The translations under genes were made by a program, and so were the position numbers. A stretch of DNA of 64,000 nucleotides. Origin: Bacteroidetes bacterium CG2_30_33_31. GTDB taxonomy: Bacteria; Bacteroidota; Bacteroidia; Bacteroidales; UBA1556. Position 1 is the stretch's first letter. The number at the start of each line of letters is the position of its first letter. Below, piece after piece: positions 1 to 7,448 of this stretch. Location: contig MNXP01000050.1 in NCBI GenBank assembly GCA_001872625.1, forward strand, positions 1-64,000, read 5' to 3'. A model generated the notes under the pieces. That model ran no database searches and had not been told where the DNA came from. It saw only the letters and a program-made list of their open reading frames with translations.

Positions 1-2
1 AA

Positions 3-2762
3 AATGATTTTGCCATTGCCGAAGAAGTAACCATAAAAGGGCAACACAACAAACGCCCCGATATTGTTATTTACATCAACGGTATTGCTTTGGGTGTGTT
101 AGAATTGAAACGAAGCACCGTTTCGGTTTCAGAAGGCATACGCCAAAACAATGATAATCAAAAACATATTTTTATAAAACCGTTTTATACCACTATTCAG
201 TTAGTAATGGCGGGGCAAGATGTAGAAGGTTTACGATACGCAGCCATTGATACATCCGAGAAATATTATTTAAAGTGGAAAGAAGTAAGCAAAGAATTTA
301 ATCCGAACGACACTTATCTTTTAGAACTTACAAAACCAATTAGAGAGCAAGCCGCTAAAGCCGATAATCAGTTGGACAAGCAAATTATTGAAATGCTGGG
401 CAAGGAAAGGCTGATGGAAATACTCCACGATTTTGTGGTATTTGATAGAGGGCAAAAGAAATTTTGCAGACCCAATCAATACTTTGGTTTAAAGGCAGCT
501 CAGGAACATATTCGCCAAAAAGAAGGCGGTATTATTTGGCATACACAAGGCAGTGGCAAAAGTTTAACAATGGTTTGGCTTACCAAATGGATAAGAGAGT
601 ATAATCCAAATGCACGTGTTTTAATCATTACCGACCGAGACGAGTTGGATAAACAAATTGAAAAAGTTTTTAAAGGTGTTGATGAACATATAGTTAGAAC
701 AAAAAGCGGAGCCGATTTAATTGAAAAGCTAAACGATACAAAGCCTTGGCTGTTGTGTTCACTCATCCATAAGTTTGGTAACAAAGAAGAAGCCAATTAC
801 GACAGCTATTTAGAAGAACTGAAAAACAGTTTACCTAAAAACTTTAAACCCAAAGGAGATTTTTATGTGTTTGTAGATGAATGTCACCGAACACAAAGCG
901 GAGATTTGAACAAGGCAATGCATCAACTTTTAGGCGAAAAAGCATTGTTTATTGGTTTCACAGGCACTCCACTGATGAGAGCCGACAAACAAAAAAGTAT
1001 TGAGATTTTTGGCAAATACATTCACACTTACAAATTTGACGAAGCAGTAAAAGACGGTGTGGTATTGGATTTACGCTATGAAGCAAGAGACATAGAACAA
1101 AAAATAACTTCGTTAGATAAGATTGATGCTTGGTTTGACAGCAAAACAAAAGGCTTAACCGACTTTGCTAAAACCGAACTCAAACAGAAGTGGGGCACAA
1201 TGAAAAAAGTGTTCAGTTCTGTTGGACGCTTGCAAAAAATTGTTGCCGACATATTGTTAGATATGGAAACCCGTGAACGATTGCAAAACGGCAGAGGCAA
1301 TGCTATTTTAGTTTCGGATAGTATTTACAATGCTTGTAGGTTTTATCAATTGTTTCAAGATGCAGGATTTAAACGTTGTGCCATTGTTACATCATTTGCA
1401 CCAACACACAGCGACATAAAAGGCGAAGGAGAAGGCTACACCGAAAAATTGATGCAGTATGACATTTATCAAAAAATGCTCAACGGCAAAACCACCGAAG
1501 ATTTTGAAGACGAAGCAAAAAAGCGTTTCATTGATGAACCTGCACGAATGAAACTCCTTATTGTGGTGGATAAACTACTCACAGGTTTTGATGCACCGAG
1601 TGCAACCTTTCTTTACATTGATAAGAGTATGAAAGACCACGGCTTGTTTCAAGCCATTTGCCGAGTAAACCGTTTGGACGGAGACGATAAAGATTACGGT
1701 TACATTATTGATTATAAAGATTTGTTTGGCAGTTTAGAAAATGCCTACAAAGATTTCACTTCCAAAGCCTTTGAAGATTATGACAAGTCAGATGTAGAAG
1801 GTTTGTTAAGCGACCGATTAGCAAAAGGCAAAGAAAGATTAGACGATGCTTTGGAAACAATCAAAGCGTTGTGCGAACCAGTTGTTCCACCAAAAGGTAC
1901 ACAACAATACATTGCTTATTTCTGTGGCAATCCACAATTAAAAGAAGACTTAAAAGACAGCGAACCTAAACGAGTAGCATTATACAAAGCTGTTATTTCA
2001 CTTATTCGTGCCTATGCCAACATAGCCGATGAAATGGAAGAGGCAGGATATAAGCCAGCCGAAATTGAAGCCATTAAAAACGACTTAAAGCATTTTGAAA
2101 GTGTTCGCAAAGAAATTCAATTAGCCAGTGGCGATTGGGTAGATTTAAAACAATACGAACCTGCAATGCGACATTTAATTGATAGCTACATTGCAGCAAA
2201 AGAAAGTGAAAAAGTTTCGGCTTTTGATGATTTTAGTTTGGTGGAATTATTGGTTAAAGACGGCAAAGGTGCTTTGGACAAATTACCCAACAACATCAAG
2301 AAAAATAAGGAAGCAATGGCCGAAACCATTGAAAACAACTTGCGAAAAGTTATCATTGAAGAAAGTCCAACTAACCCGATTTACTACGAAAAAATGAGTG
2401 TGTTGCTGGATGAATTAATCAAGTTACGCAATGACGAGGCAGCGGAATACGAAAAGTATTTAGAGGAGATAATTAAGTTGGCTGTTAAGGTAAAGAAGCC
2501 CGAAACGAGCAACGAATATCCTTCAAGCATTAATACACAAGCCAAACGAGCATTGTATGACAATTTGGAAAAAGACGAGCCATTGACAATTGCAATGGAC
2601 AGTGCTGTTATTTATGGCAAACACGATGATTGGGAAGGCACATTATCCAAAGAAAAGCATTTGAAAAACAAAGTGGTGAAACCTGTTTTGGAAGAGTACC
2701 AAAAGGTTGAGAAATTAGACCCAATATTTGAAATAATTAAACAGCAAAAGGAATACAAATAA
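3..2762 (+). CDS. hsdR: Type I restriction enzyme, R subunit (HsdR), 5'-truncated by the window edge
   Basis: Motor and nuclease subunit of a type I restriction-modification complex: it cuts unmodified DNA after ATP-driven translocation. The frame is open from the first bases of the window, so the N-terminus is missing; the TTG at 90 is only an internal codon. The PD-(D/E)xK nuclease motif is visible in the upstream part (Asp codon at 60-62, then ELK at 102-110). A superfamily-2 helicase follows, with Walker A HTQGSGKS at 540-563, the DECH box at 876-887 and a GFTGTP motif near 955-970. The C-terminal helical region runs to the stop. The modification and specificity genes are not in the window and should lie to the left. 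Downstream comes a four-helix-bundle gene and then a YgjP-like metalloprotease, a frequent hsdR neighbour. Base composition looks richer in G+C than the later genes, consistent with horizontal acquisition. Family assignment is very secure. Confidence 0.96.
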   Translation, partial: NDFAIAEEVTIKGQHNKRPDIVIYINGIALGVLELKRSTVSVSEGIRQNNDNQKHIFIKPFYTTIQLVMAGQDVEGLRYAAIDTSEKYYLKWKEVSKEFNPNDTYLLELTKPIREQAAKADNQLDKQIIEMLGKERLMEILHDFVVFDRGQKKFCRPNQYFGLKAAQEHIRQKEGGIIWHTQGSGKSLTMVWLTKWIREYNPNARVLIITDRDELDKQIEKVFKGVDEHIVRTKSGADLIEKLNDTKPWLLCSLIHKFGNKEEANYDSYLEELKNSLPKNFKPKGDFYVFVDECHRTQSGDLNKAMHQLLGEKALFIGFTGTPLMRADKQKSIEIFGKYIHTYKFDEAVKDGVVLDLRYEARDIEQKITSLDKIDAWFDSKTKGLTDFAKTELKQKWGTMKKVFSSVGRLQKIVADILLDMETRERLQNGRGNAILVSDSIYNACRFYQLFQDAGFKRCAIVTSFAPTHSDIKGEGEGYTEKLMQYDIYQKMLNGKTTEDFEDEAKKRFIDEPARMKLLIVVDKLLTGFDAPSATFLYIDKSMKDHGLFQAICRVNRLDGDDKDYGYIIDYKDLFGSLENAYKDFTSKAFEDYDKSDVEGLLSDRLAKGKERLDDALETIKALCEPVVPPKGTQQYIAYFCGNPQLKEDLKDSEPKRVALYKAVISLIRAYANIADEMEEAGYKPAEIEAIKNDLKHFESVRKEIQLASGDWVDLKQYEPAMRHLIDSYIAAKESEKVSAFDDFSLVELLVKDGKGALDKLPNNIKKNKEAMAETIENNLRKVIIEESPTNPIYYEKMSVLLDELIKLRNDEAAEYEKYLEEIIKLAVKVKKPETSNEYPSSINTQAKRALYDNLEKDEPLTIAMDSAVIYGKHDDWEGTLSKEKHLKNKVVKPVLEEYQKVEKLDPIFEIIKQQKEYK

Positions 2763-3196
2763 TTGATAAGTGATAATTGATAATGAACAATTGATAATTG
2801 ATAATGAAAGAAAATATTATAAAAAACAAGTCGTTTGCTTTTGCTTTGAGGATTGCGAAACTTTTTCAATATTTACAAACCGAAAAGAAAGAATTTGTAT
2901 TGAGCAAACAATTGCTTAGAAGCGGCACTGCTATAGGTGCATTGGTGCGTGAGGCGGAAAATGCAGAAAGTAATGCGGATTTTATTCATAAATTATCAAT
3001 TGCATTAAAGGAAGCCAACGAAAGTGATTATTGGATTGATTTACTTTTTCAGGCGGATTACGTGGATGAAATGGCTTTCAATTCAATCAAAGCTGACTTG
3101 ATACAACTATTGAAGTTATTAGTTTCTATTATAAAAACGTCAAAAGAAAATGGAAGACGATAACTCAATTATCAATTATCAATTATTAATTAATAA
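2761..3196. mobile_element. IVS-like insert: four-helix-bundle gene flanked by inverted AATTGATAA-type repeats
   Basis: A gene for an S23/four-helix-bundle protein is bracketed by AT-rich repeats in opposite orientation. On the left (2761-2806) units of TGATAATTGATAATG follow the hsdR stop codon directly. On the right (3165-3193) the complementary units TCAATTATCAATTATC appear. A 13-base exact inverted match joins 2789-2801 to 3165-3177, with weaker complementarity beyond. Proteins of this family are known from intervening sequences inside 23S rRNA genes, whose ends also pair. The position between hsdR and its usual metalloprotease partner, and the fact that the right repeat is translated as the first residues of that partner, suggest insertion. 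Mobility itself is inference: no transposase and no clear target-site duplication is visible. Confidence 0.5.
2804..3163 (+). CDS. Four-helix-bundle protein (23S rRNA intervening-sequence / S23 family)
   Basis: A 119-residue, almost wholly helical protein matching the four-helix-bundle family (S23/IVP, related to the Avd accessory protein of diversity-generating retroelements). Family hallmarks seen are the central RSGTAIGALVREAENAES stretch (about residues 46-63) and the following helix that starts with ADFIHKLSIALKEANESDYW. I chose the ATG at 2804; a TTG six bases upstream lies inside the repeat. The stop overlaps the start of the next gene by 14 bases. The biochemical role of the family is not known; nucleic-acid binding has been proposed because of basic patches and rRNA association. 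No reverse transcriptase or variable-repeat pair lies nearby, so a retroelement role is unlikely here. Confidence 0.85.
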   Translation: MKENIIKNKSFAFALRIAKLFQYLQTEKKEFVLSKQLLRSGTAIGALVREAENAESNADFIHKLSIALKEANESDYWIDLLFQADYVDEMAFNSIKADLIQLLKLLVSIIKTSKENGRR

Positions 3197-3890
3197 TTTG
3201 ATAGTTGATATTGTTCGCAAAGACATCAAGAATATGCACTTGGCAGTGTATCCTCCAACGGGCAGGGTTCGTATAGCTGCACCATTGCGTGTAAATGATG
3301 AAGCGGTTAGACTTTTTGCTATTTCAAAAATTAGTTGGATAAGAAAGCACCAACGGAATTTTGTTGCACAAGACCGCCAACCACCAAGACAATTTAAAGA
3401 ACGTGAAAGCCATTACTTTCAAGGCAAACGCTATTTGTTGAGAATTATAGAACAGGAAGCACCGCCCAAAGTGGTGTTTAAGACCAAAACCTATATCGAC
3501 CTACACGTAAGACCAAACAGCACCACCGAACAACGACAAATTATTATTAACGAATGGTATCGAGCAGAGTTAAAAAAACTCATTCAGCCCATCATTGACA
3601 AATGGGAAAAACAAATTGGCGTTACCGTTGACGACTGGCAAGTAAAACAAATGAAAACCAAATGGGGAACTTGCAACATTGAGAAAAAAAGAATTTGGAT
3701 AAACTTAGAATTAGCAAAAAAGCCAACCCATTGTTTGGAATATATCATTGTTCACGAAATGATACATCTGTTAGAACGCCATCACAACGACCGTTTCCTG
3801 ACCTTGATGGAAAAGTATATGCCACAATGGAAGTTTTATAAAGAAGAATTAAATCGTTTACCTGTAAGCCACGGAGAATGGGATTATTAA
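3150..3890 (+). CDS. YgjP-like zinc metallopeptidase (DUF45/M48 family)
   Basis: A 246-residue protein of the YgjP/WLM metallopeptidase family. The zinc motif HEMIH is at residues 202-206 and is followed by LLERHHNDRF, where the histidine pair supplies the third ligand. The N-terminal part up to about residue 100 is the beta-rich domain typical of the family. Such proteins often sit next to type I restriction genes; their substrate is unknown. The first 16 residues are odd: they are encoded by the AATTATCAATTATC repeat flanking the four-helix-bundle gene and have no counterpart in normal family members, which would begin around NLIVDIVRKD (from about 3196). The annotated ATG at 3150 overlaps the preceding gene, so translation is probably coupled. 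An alternative start is the TTG near 3199. Confidence 0.88.
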   Translation: MEDDNSIINYQLLINNLIVDIVRKDIKNMHLAVYPPTGRVRIAAPLRVNDEAVRLFAISKISWIRKHQRNFVAQDRQPPRQFKERESHYFQGKRYLLRIIEQEAPPKVVFKTKTYIDLHVRPNSTTEQRQIIINEWYRAELKKLIQPIIDKWEKQIGVTVDDWQVKQMKTKWGTCNIEKKRIWINLELAKKPTHCLEYIIVHEMIHLLERHHNDRFLTLMEKYMPQWKFYKEELNRLPVSHGEWDY

Positions 3891-4125
3891 AAGAGCCAAC
3901 GCATTTGCAAGCACATTTGCAAGCTCCCACGAGCCGACGCTCCAACCAATCCATAAAGCTTTTGGGAGGTCAAAGAGCTTCTGCCTTTCTTGCACACGTA
4001 AAAACATTTCAGGAAGGTTTTAGGATTGCCCACGTTCAAAACAACATTCCTAAAACTTTTGCTACAACAACAAAAATATATCACAAAACGTTATAAAGCT
4101 TTTTAGGTAACCAAATAAATAAACA
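3891..4125. other. Intergenic stretch with cassette-like ends
   Basis: This 235-base stretch has no convincing gene. It contains a short imperfect direct repeat (GCATTTGCAAGCACATTTGC at 3900-3919) and ends with ACAAAACGTTATAAAGC near 4084-4100. The GTTATAA there is nearly complementary to the GTATAAC at the end of the next gene. Short frames on both strands look like noise. Confidence 0.35.
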
Positions 4126-4776
4126 ATGAACCGACTTAAATTAATATCGACATTTATCATTTTGACAAGTTTGTATGCTTGTGAACCACCTGTGACATTT
4201 AACGAGCCTCAGCCGACAGACACAGACAATTTATCAAAATTCCCAAAACGTTTGCAAGGAGAATATTTAAAGCTCGCTGACAACTCTACACTTTCAATTG
4301 GCGACAAATTAATTCAAAGAACTTACGATTATGATTTTAAAATACATATAAATGAACTTGATAGTGCAGAGCAACTTTCTGGCGACACAATCATAAACTT
4401 AATTACAAAAGTGAAAACCTTAATTAAGCGTGAGGGTGATAGTTTAATAACTCATATTCACTATGTTGACACCTTGTTTCAGTTAGACTATGACAATGTT
4501 GTTAGAAAATTTAAAGGTTATTATTTTCTAAACAAGCGCTACGGCAAGACAAGCTGGGAAGTAAAGAAAATTCAATTAACAAAAGGACAACTTATACTAA
4601 GCAGTATATCAACCAAACTTGACATTGAAAATTTAAAGGAAATAACTGAAACAGCGACAGACACAGTTTCAACTTACAAATTTTCACCGTCAAAAAAACA
4701 GTTTAAAAAATTTATAAAAAATGGCGGATTTAGCGACAGCGAAACATTCGTTAGACTGAAAAAAAAAGGTGTATAA
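4126..4776 (+). CDS. Predicted lipoprotein, function unknown
   Basis: A 216-residue protein with a classical lipoprotein signal: charged start MNRLK, a hydrophobic stretch, and a lipobox ending in Cys19 (LYAC). The mature part is polar, with many Thr, Lys and Asp residues and predicted beta structure; no catalytic motif is recognised. It stands alone between two gene-poor stretches that carry short complementary GTTATAA and GTATAAC motifs, so it may be a gene-cassette passenger. A role as an outer- or inner-membrane-anchored protein is inferred from the lipobox only. No homologous family could be named. Confidence 0.75.
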   Translation: MNRLKLISTFIILTSLYACEPPVTFNEPQPTDTDNLSKFPKRLQGEYLKLADNSTLSIGDKLIQRTYDYDFKIHINELDSAEQLSGDTIINLITKVKTLIKREGDSLITHIHYVDTLFQLDYDNVVRKFKGYYFLNKRYGKTSWEVKKIQLTKGQLILSSISTKLDIENLKEITETATDTVSTYKFSPSKKQFKKFIKNGGFSDSETFVRLKKKGV

Positions 4777-5018
4777 CAAGCCTTTAGCAAAAAAGTGGTT
4801 TTAGGGGTTATTTGAAAATTTGTATCCTGCACCTTTGGAATTAAGTACTGGCAGACAGTTTAATATATAGAAATCAGCCCTTTACCAAGTGGCAATTCGT
4901 TTTAAATTGTTGCTTTGGTATGATAAAGAAAAGCGGAAAAAATTTTGGTGGTTATAAAAAATCATATTATTATTGCACTGTATAGTTAAATGATTTAAAT
5001 CAAATAATATCTTATACC
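4777..5018. other. Intergenic region after the lipoprotein gene; possible attC-like or decayed sequence
   Basis: No gene is seen in these 242 bases. The sequence begins with GTATAACAAGCC overlapping the stop codon, and contains GGTTTTAGGGG and TTCGTTTTAAATTGTTGC stretches that loosely recall the outer and inner parts of integron recombination sites. The right half becomes very AT-rich and probably holds the promoter for the arginine deiminase gene. Confidence 0.3.
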
Positions 5019-6290
5019 ATGACATATAATTCAAAAGTGAATATTAATATAAAATCAGAGATAGGGAAATTGGAAGGAGTAATACTTCATAGTCCAGGAG
5101 CTGAGCTTGAAAATATGACTCCCTCAAATGCCCAAAAAGCACTTTATACCGACATCTTAAATTTAGCTGTAAGCCAGTCGGAATATGCACAATTGGCGGG
5201 AGTATTGAATAAGCTTACCAAAACTTATTATGTAAACAATCTTTTAAATGATATTCTTAAAATTGAGAATGTTAGGATTGATTTGATAAATAAAATTTGC
5301 AATCAAGAGCATAATAATTTAATTGGAAAATATCTAAACGAATTAGACTCAAAAACTTTGGCAAAAGAAATTATTGAAGGTTCTCTAATGGGAAAGGATA
5401 ATCTTACAAATTATTTAAATTCTGATAGATATTCGCTTAAACCTCTTCACAATTTTTTCTTTACTCGCGATGCCTCAATAAGCTTGTACGATAAAGTTTT
5501 GATTTCTAAAATGACAAGTAGCGTTCGGCAAAGAGAATCTTTAATTATGGAAGCTATTTTCAAAAATCATCCTATATTTAAAGCAAAAACTATAAATCAA
5601 ACGGACACAGAAGCTGTGGTTTCAAATAATATAACCATTGAAGGTGGCGATGTTTTAATTGCTCGTGAAGATATTTTATTGATTGGTCTTGGAGCACGAA
5701 CAACTTCGCAAGGTGTTGATTTCATTGTTGAAAATCTTAAGCAGAATCATAAAAACATGAATATTCTGGTGCAAGAGCTTCCCAAAACACCAGAATCTTT
5801 TATCCATCTTGATATGGTATTTACACTTTTAGACAAAAATTTCTGTATGATTTACCAGCCAATAATTTTACAGCCAAATAATTTCAAAACTATACATATT
5901 GAAATCTCCAATGGCAAAGTACAGAAGATAAGCAACAAGGAAAATCTCATTTCAGGATTAAACCAATTGGGGATGGAATTGGAGCCACTTTATTGCGGTG
6001 GTCGAAAAGATAGATGGCAAATGGATAGGGAGCAATGGCATAGCGGGGCGAATTTTTTCGCTTTTGCTCCTGGAAAAGTTATTGGTTATGAAAGAAACAA
6101 GCACACAATTGACGAGTTGAATAATGCTGGTTTTGCTGTCTTAAAAGCCGCCGATATTATTGCTGGCAATGTTCATCCAGATGATTATGAAAAATGTGTT
6201 GTAACAATTTTAGGCTCAGAATTACCTCGAGGTGGTGGAGGTGCCAGATGTATGACCATGCCTATAAACAGAAAAGATGTAGAATGGTAG
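5019..6290 (+). CDS. arcA: Arginine deiminase
   Basis: Hydrolyses L-arginine to citrulline and ammonia in the cytoplasm, the first step of the arginine deiminase pathway. The 423-residue length is usual. Family motifs seen in order are FTRDASIS (about residues 149-156), EGGDVLI (about 209), IHLDMVF (about 262) and the C-terminal GGGGARCMTMP block, in which Cys411 is the nucleophile; the Asp, Glu and His partners are all present. ATG at 5019 fits the family's N-terminus. No ornithine carbamoyltransferase, carbamate kinase or arginine/ornithine antiporter lies nearby, so the enzyme may serve acid or nitrogen physiology, or the other steps are encoded elsewhere. The downstream gene converges on it. 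Confidence 0.93.
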   Translation: MTYNSKVNINIKSEIGKLEGVILHSPGAELENMTPSNAQKALYTDILNLAVSQSEYAQLAGVLNKLTKTYYVNNLLNDILKIENVRIDLINKICNQEHNNLIGKYLNELDSKTLAKEIIEGSLMGKDNLTNYLNSDRYSLKPLHNFFFTRDASISLYDKVLISKMTSSVRQRESLIMEAIFKNHPIFKAKTINQTDTEAVVSNNITIEGGDVLIAREDILLIGLGARTTSQGVDFIVENLKQNHKNMNILVQELPKTPESFIHLDMVFTLLDKNFCMIYQPIILQPNNFKTIHIEISNGKVQKISNKENLISGLNQLGMELEPLYCGGRKDRWQMDREQWHSGANFFAFAPGKVIGYERNKHTIDELNNAGFAVLKAADIIAGNVHPDDYEKCVVTILGSELPRGGGGARCMTMPINRKDVEW

Positions 6291-6367
6291 TAAAAATAAA
6301 CATCCATATCAAAATCTCAAAATCATTAGCTATACAAGATAAATTTCAAGCATTAGATTTCTTAAAA

Positions 6368-7447
6368 TCAAGAAAGTCTTATCCGAGGATCGAGCAAAGC
6401 ATAAATAATATCTACAATAATATTGATGAAAACCAGAATAATTGAGATAAATAAAACTGCTCCCATCACCACGGGGAAATCATATTTTGTAAGAGCGTTA
6501 ACTATTGCCACACCTACACCTTTCCAATCAAAAACAAATTCTACAAAAACAGCCCCAGCCATGAGTGATGCAAACCAGCCACTTATAGCTGTAATTACAG
6601 GGTTGAGAGAATTTTTCAAAGCATGTTTAAGTATAACTTTGGTTTTCGATAAGCCTTTTGCCTTGGCCGTGCGTATGTAGTCGGCAGATAGCACATCCAA
6701 AAGCGATGAGCGCGTTAGCTCAACCACAATAGCTAATGGACGAATGCCAAGAACTACGGCGGGAAGTATAAGATTTTTTAGGTCTAAATATTCGCCACGA
6801 CCAAAATTATCAACGGAATATAAACTTCCGAACATAGAAAGATGAGTGTAATCTGCTAATAAATAGGCAAATATCCATGCAAATAATATTGCCGCAAAAA
6901 AGGATGGAACTGCCATACCACTAACAGAAAAAACTAAAGAAACGCGGTCAAAGATGCTATCGCGGTATAATGCAGCAAAAATTCCAATAACTAAACCAAA
7001 AACAAGTGCAATGGTAATTGATACAGTAGCTAAAAGGGCCGTTTTTGGAAATGCTTCAAAAAGAATATCTGTTACTCTTTGTTTTGTTTGATAAGACCGT
7101 CGAAAGTACGGCGATTTTAATACTACAACCCTCTCTCCTATTGAAAAAAGTTTTATCGTTTTTGAGTATTTCTCTTTATCCAAAAACCAAAAAGAATCAT
7201 CGTTGATTAAATGATGAATTGAAATTGGTGAGAGGTCGTTAAGGTAACCAAAATATTGTTCAGTCAAAGGTTTATCTCTTCCCAAATCGCGATTAATTGC
7301 AGCAACAGAAGCGGAATCAGCACGTTGACCAAGCATCATTCGTGCAGGATCGCCAGGCAAAACATTAAAAAGCAAGAATACAACTGTAATAACACCCAGA
7401 AATACTAAGAATCCATAGAAAATTCGTTTAAGAATGAATTTCAGCAT
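6368..7447 (-). CDS. ABC transporter permease, OppB/DppB type
   Basis: Inner-membrane subunit of a peptide- or nickel-type ABC importer, 359 residues. It has the family's N-terminal helix (FILKRIFYGFLVFLGVITVV), the NVLPGDPA segment, and a C-terminal permease domain with the coupling-helix motif RTAKAKGLSKTKVILKHALK. I place the start at ATG 7447; a longer in-frame version would run 87 bases back into the preceding gene. It begins one base after that gene's stop, so the two are co-transcribed. Between the first helix and the permease core lies an extended periplasmic segment (about residues 60-125), common in Bacteroidota members. The partner permease, ATPase and binding protein are not in the window, so the substrate cannot be named. 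Confidence 0.9.
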   Translation of the reverse strand: MLKFILKRIFYGFLVFLGVITVVFLLFNVLPGDPARMMLGQRADSASVAAINRDLGRDKPLTEQYFGYLNDLSPISIHHLINDDSFWFLDKEKYSKTIKLFSIGERVVVLKSPYFRRSYQTKQRVTDILFEAFPKTALLATVSITIALVFGLVIGIFAALYRDSIFDRVSLVFSVSGMAVPSFFAAILFAWIFAYLLADYTHLSMFGSLYSVDNFGRGEYLDLKNLILPAVVLGIRPLAIVVELTRSSLLDVLSADYIRTAKAKGLSKTKVILKHALKNSLNPVITAISGWFASLMAGAVFVEFVFDWKGVGVAIVNALTKYDFPVVMGAVLFISIILVFINIIVDIIYALLDPRIRLS

Positions 7448-7448
7448 T

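Noticed and set aside
500-1300. Several minus-strand frames opposite hsdR
   Set aside because: They are shadows of the strongly conserved hsdR coding frame.
2761-2806. CRISPR array (short AT-rich repeats)
   Set aside because: The units are 8-16 bases, adjacent, and without spacers; no cas genes are present.
2761-3196. Diversity-generating retroelement (because of the Avd-like four-helix protein)
   Set aside because: No reverse transcriptase, template repeat or variable repeat is found near the gene.
3878-4096. Short frames on both strands between the metalloprotease and the lipoprotein gene
   Set aside because: The plus frame starts inside the metalloprotease gene and neither product resembles a known protein; they are not needed to explain the region.
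6194-6445. An 83-codon plus-strand frame overlapping the end of arcA
   Set aside because: It begins inside arcA in another frame and runs into the oppositely oriented permease gene.
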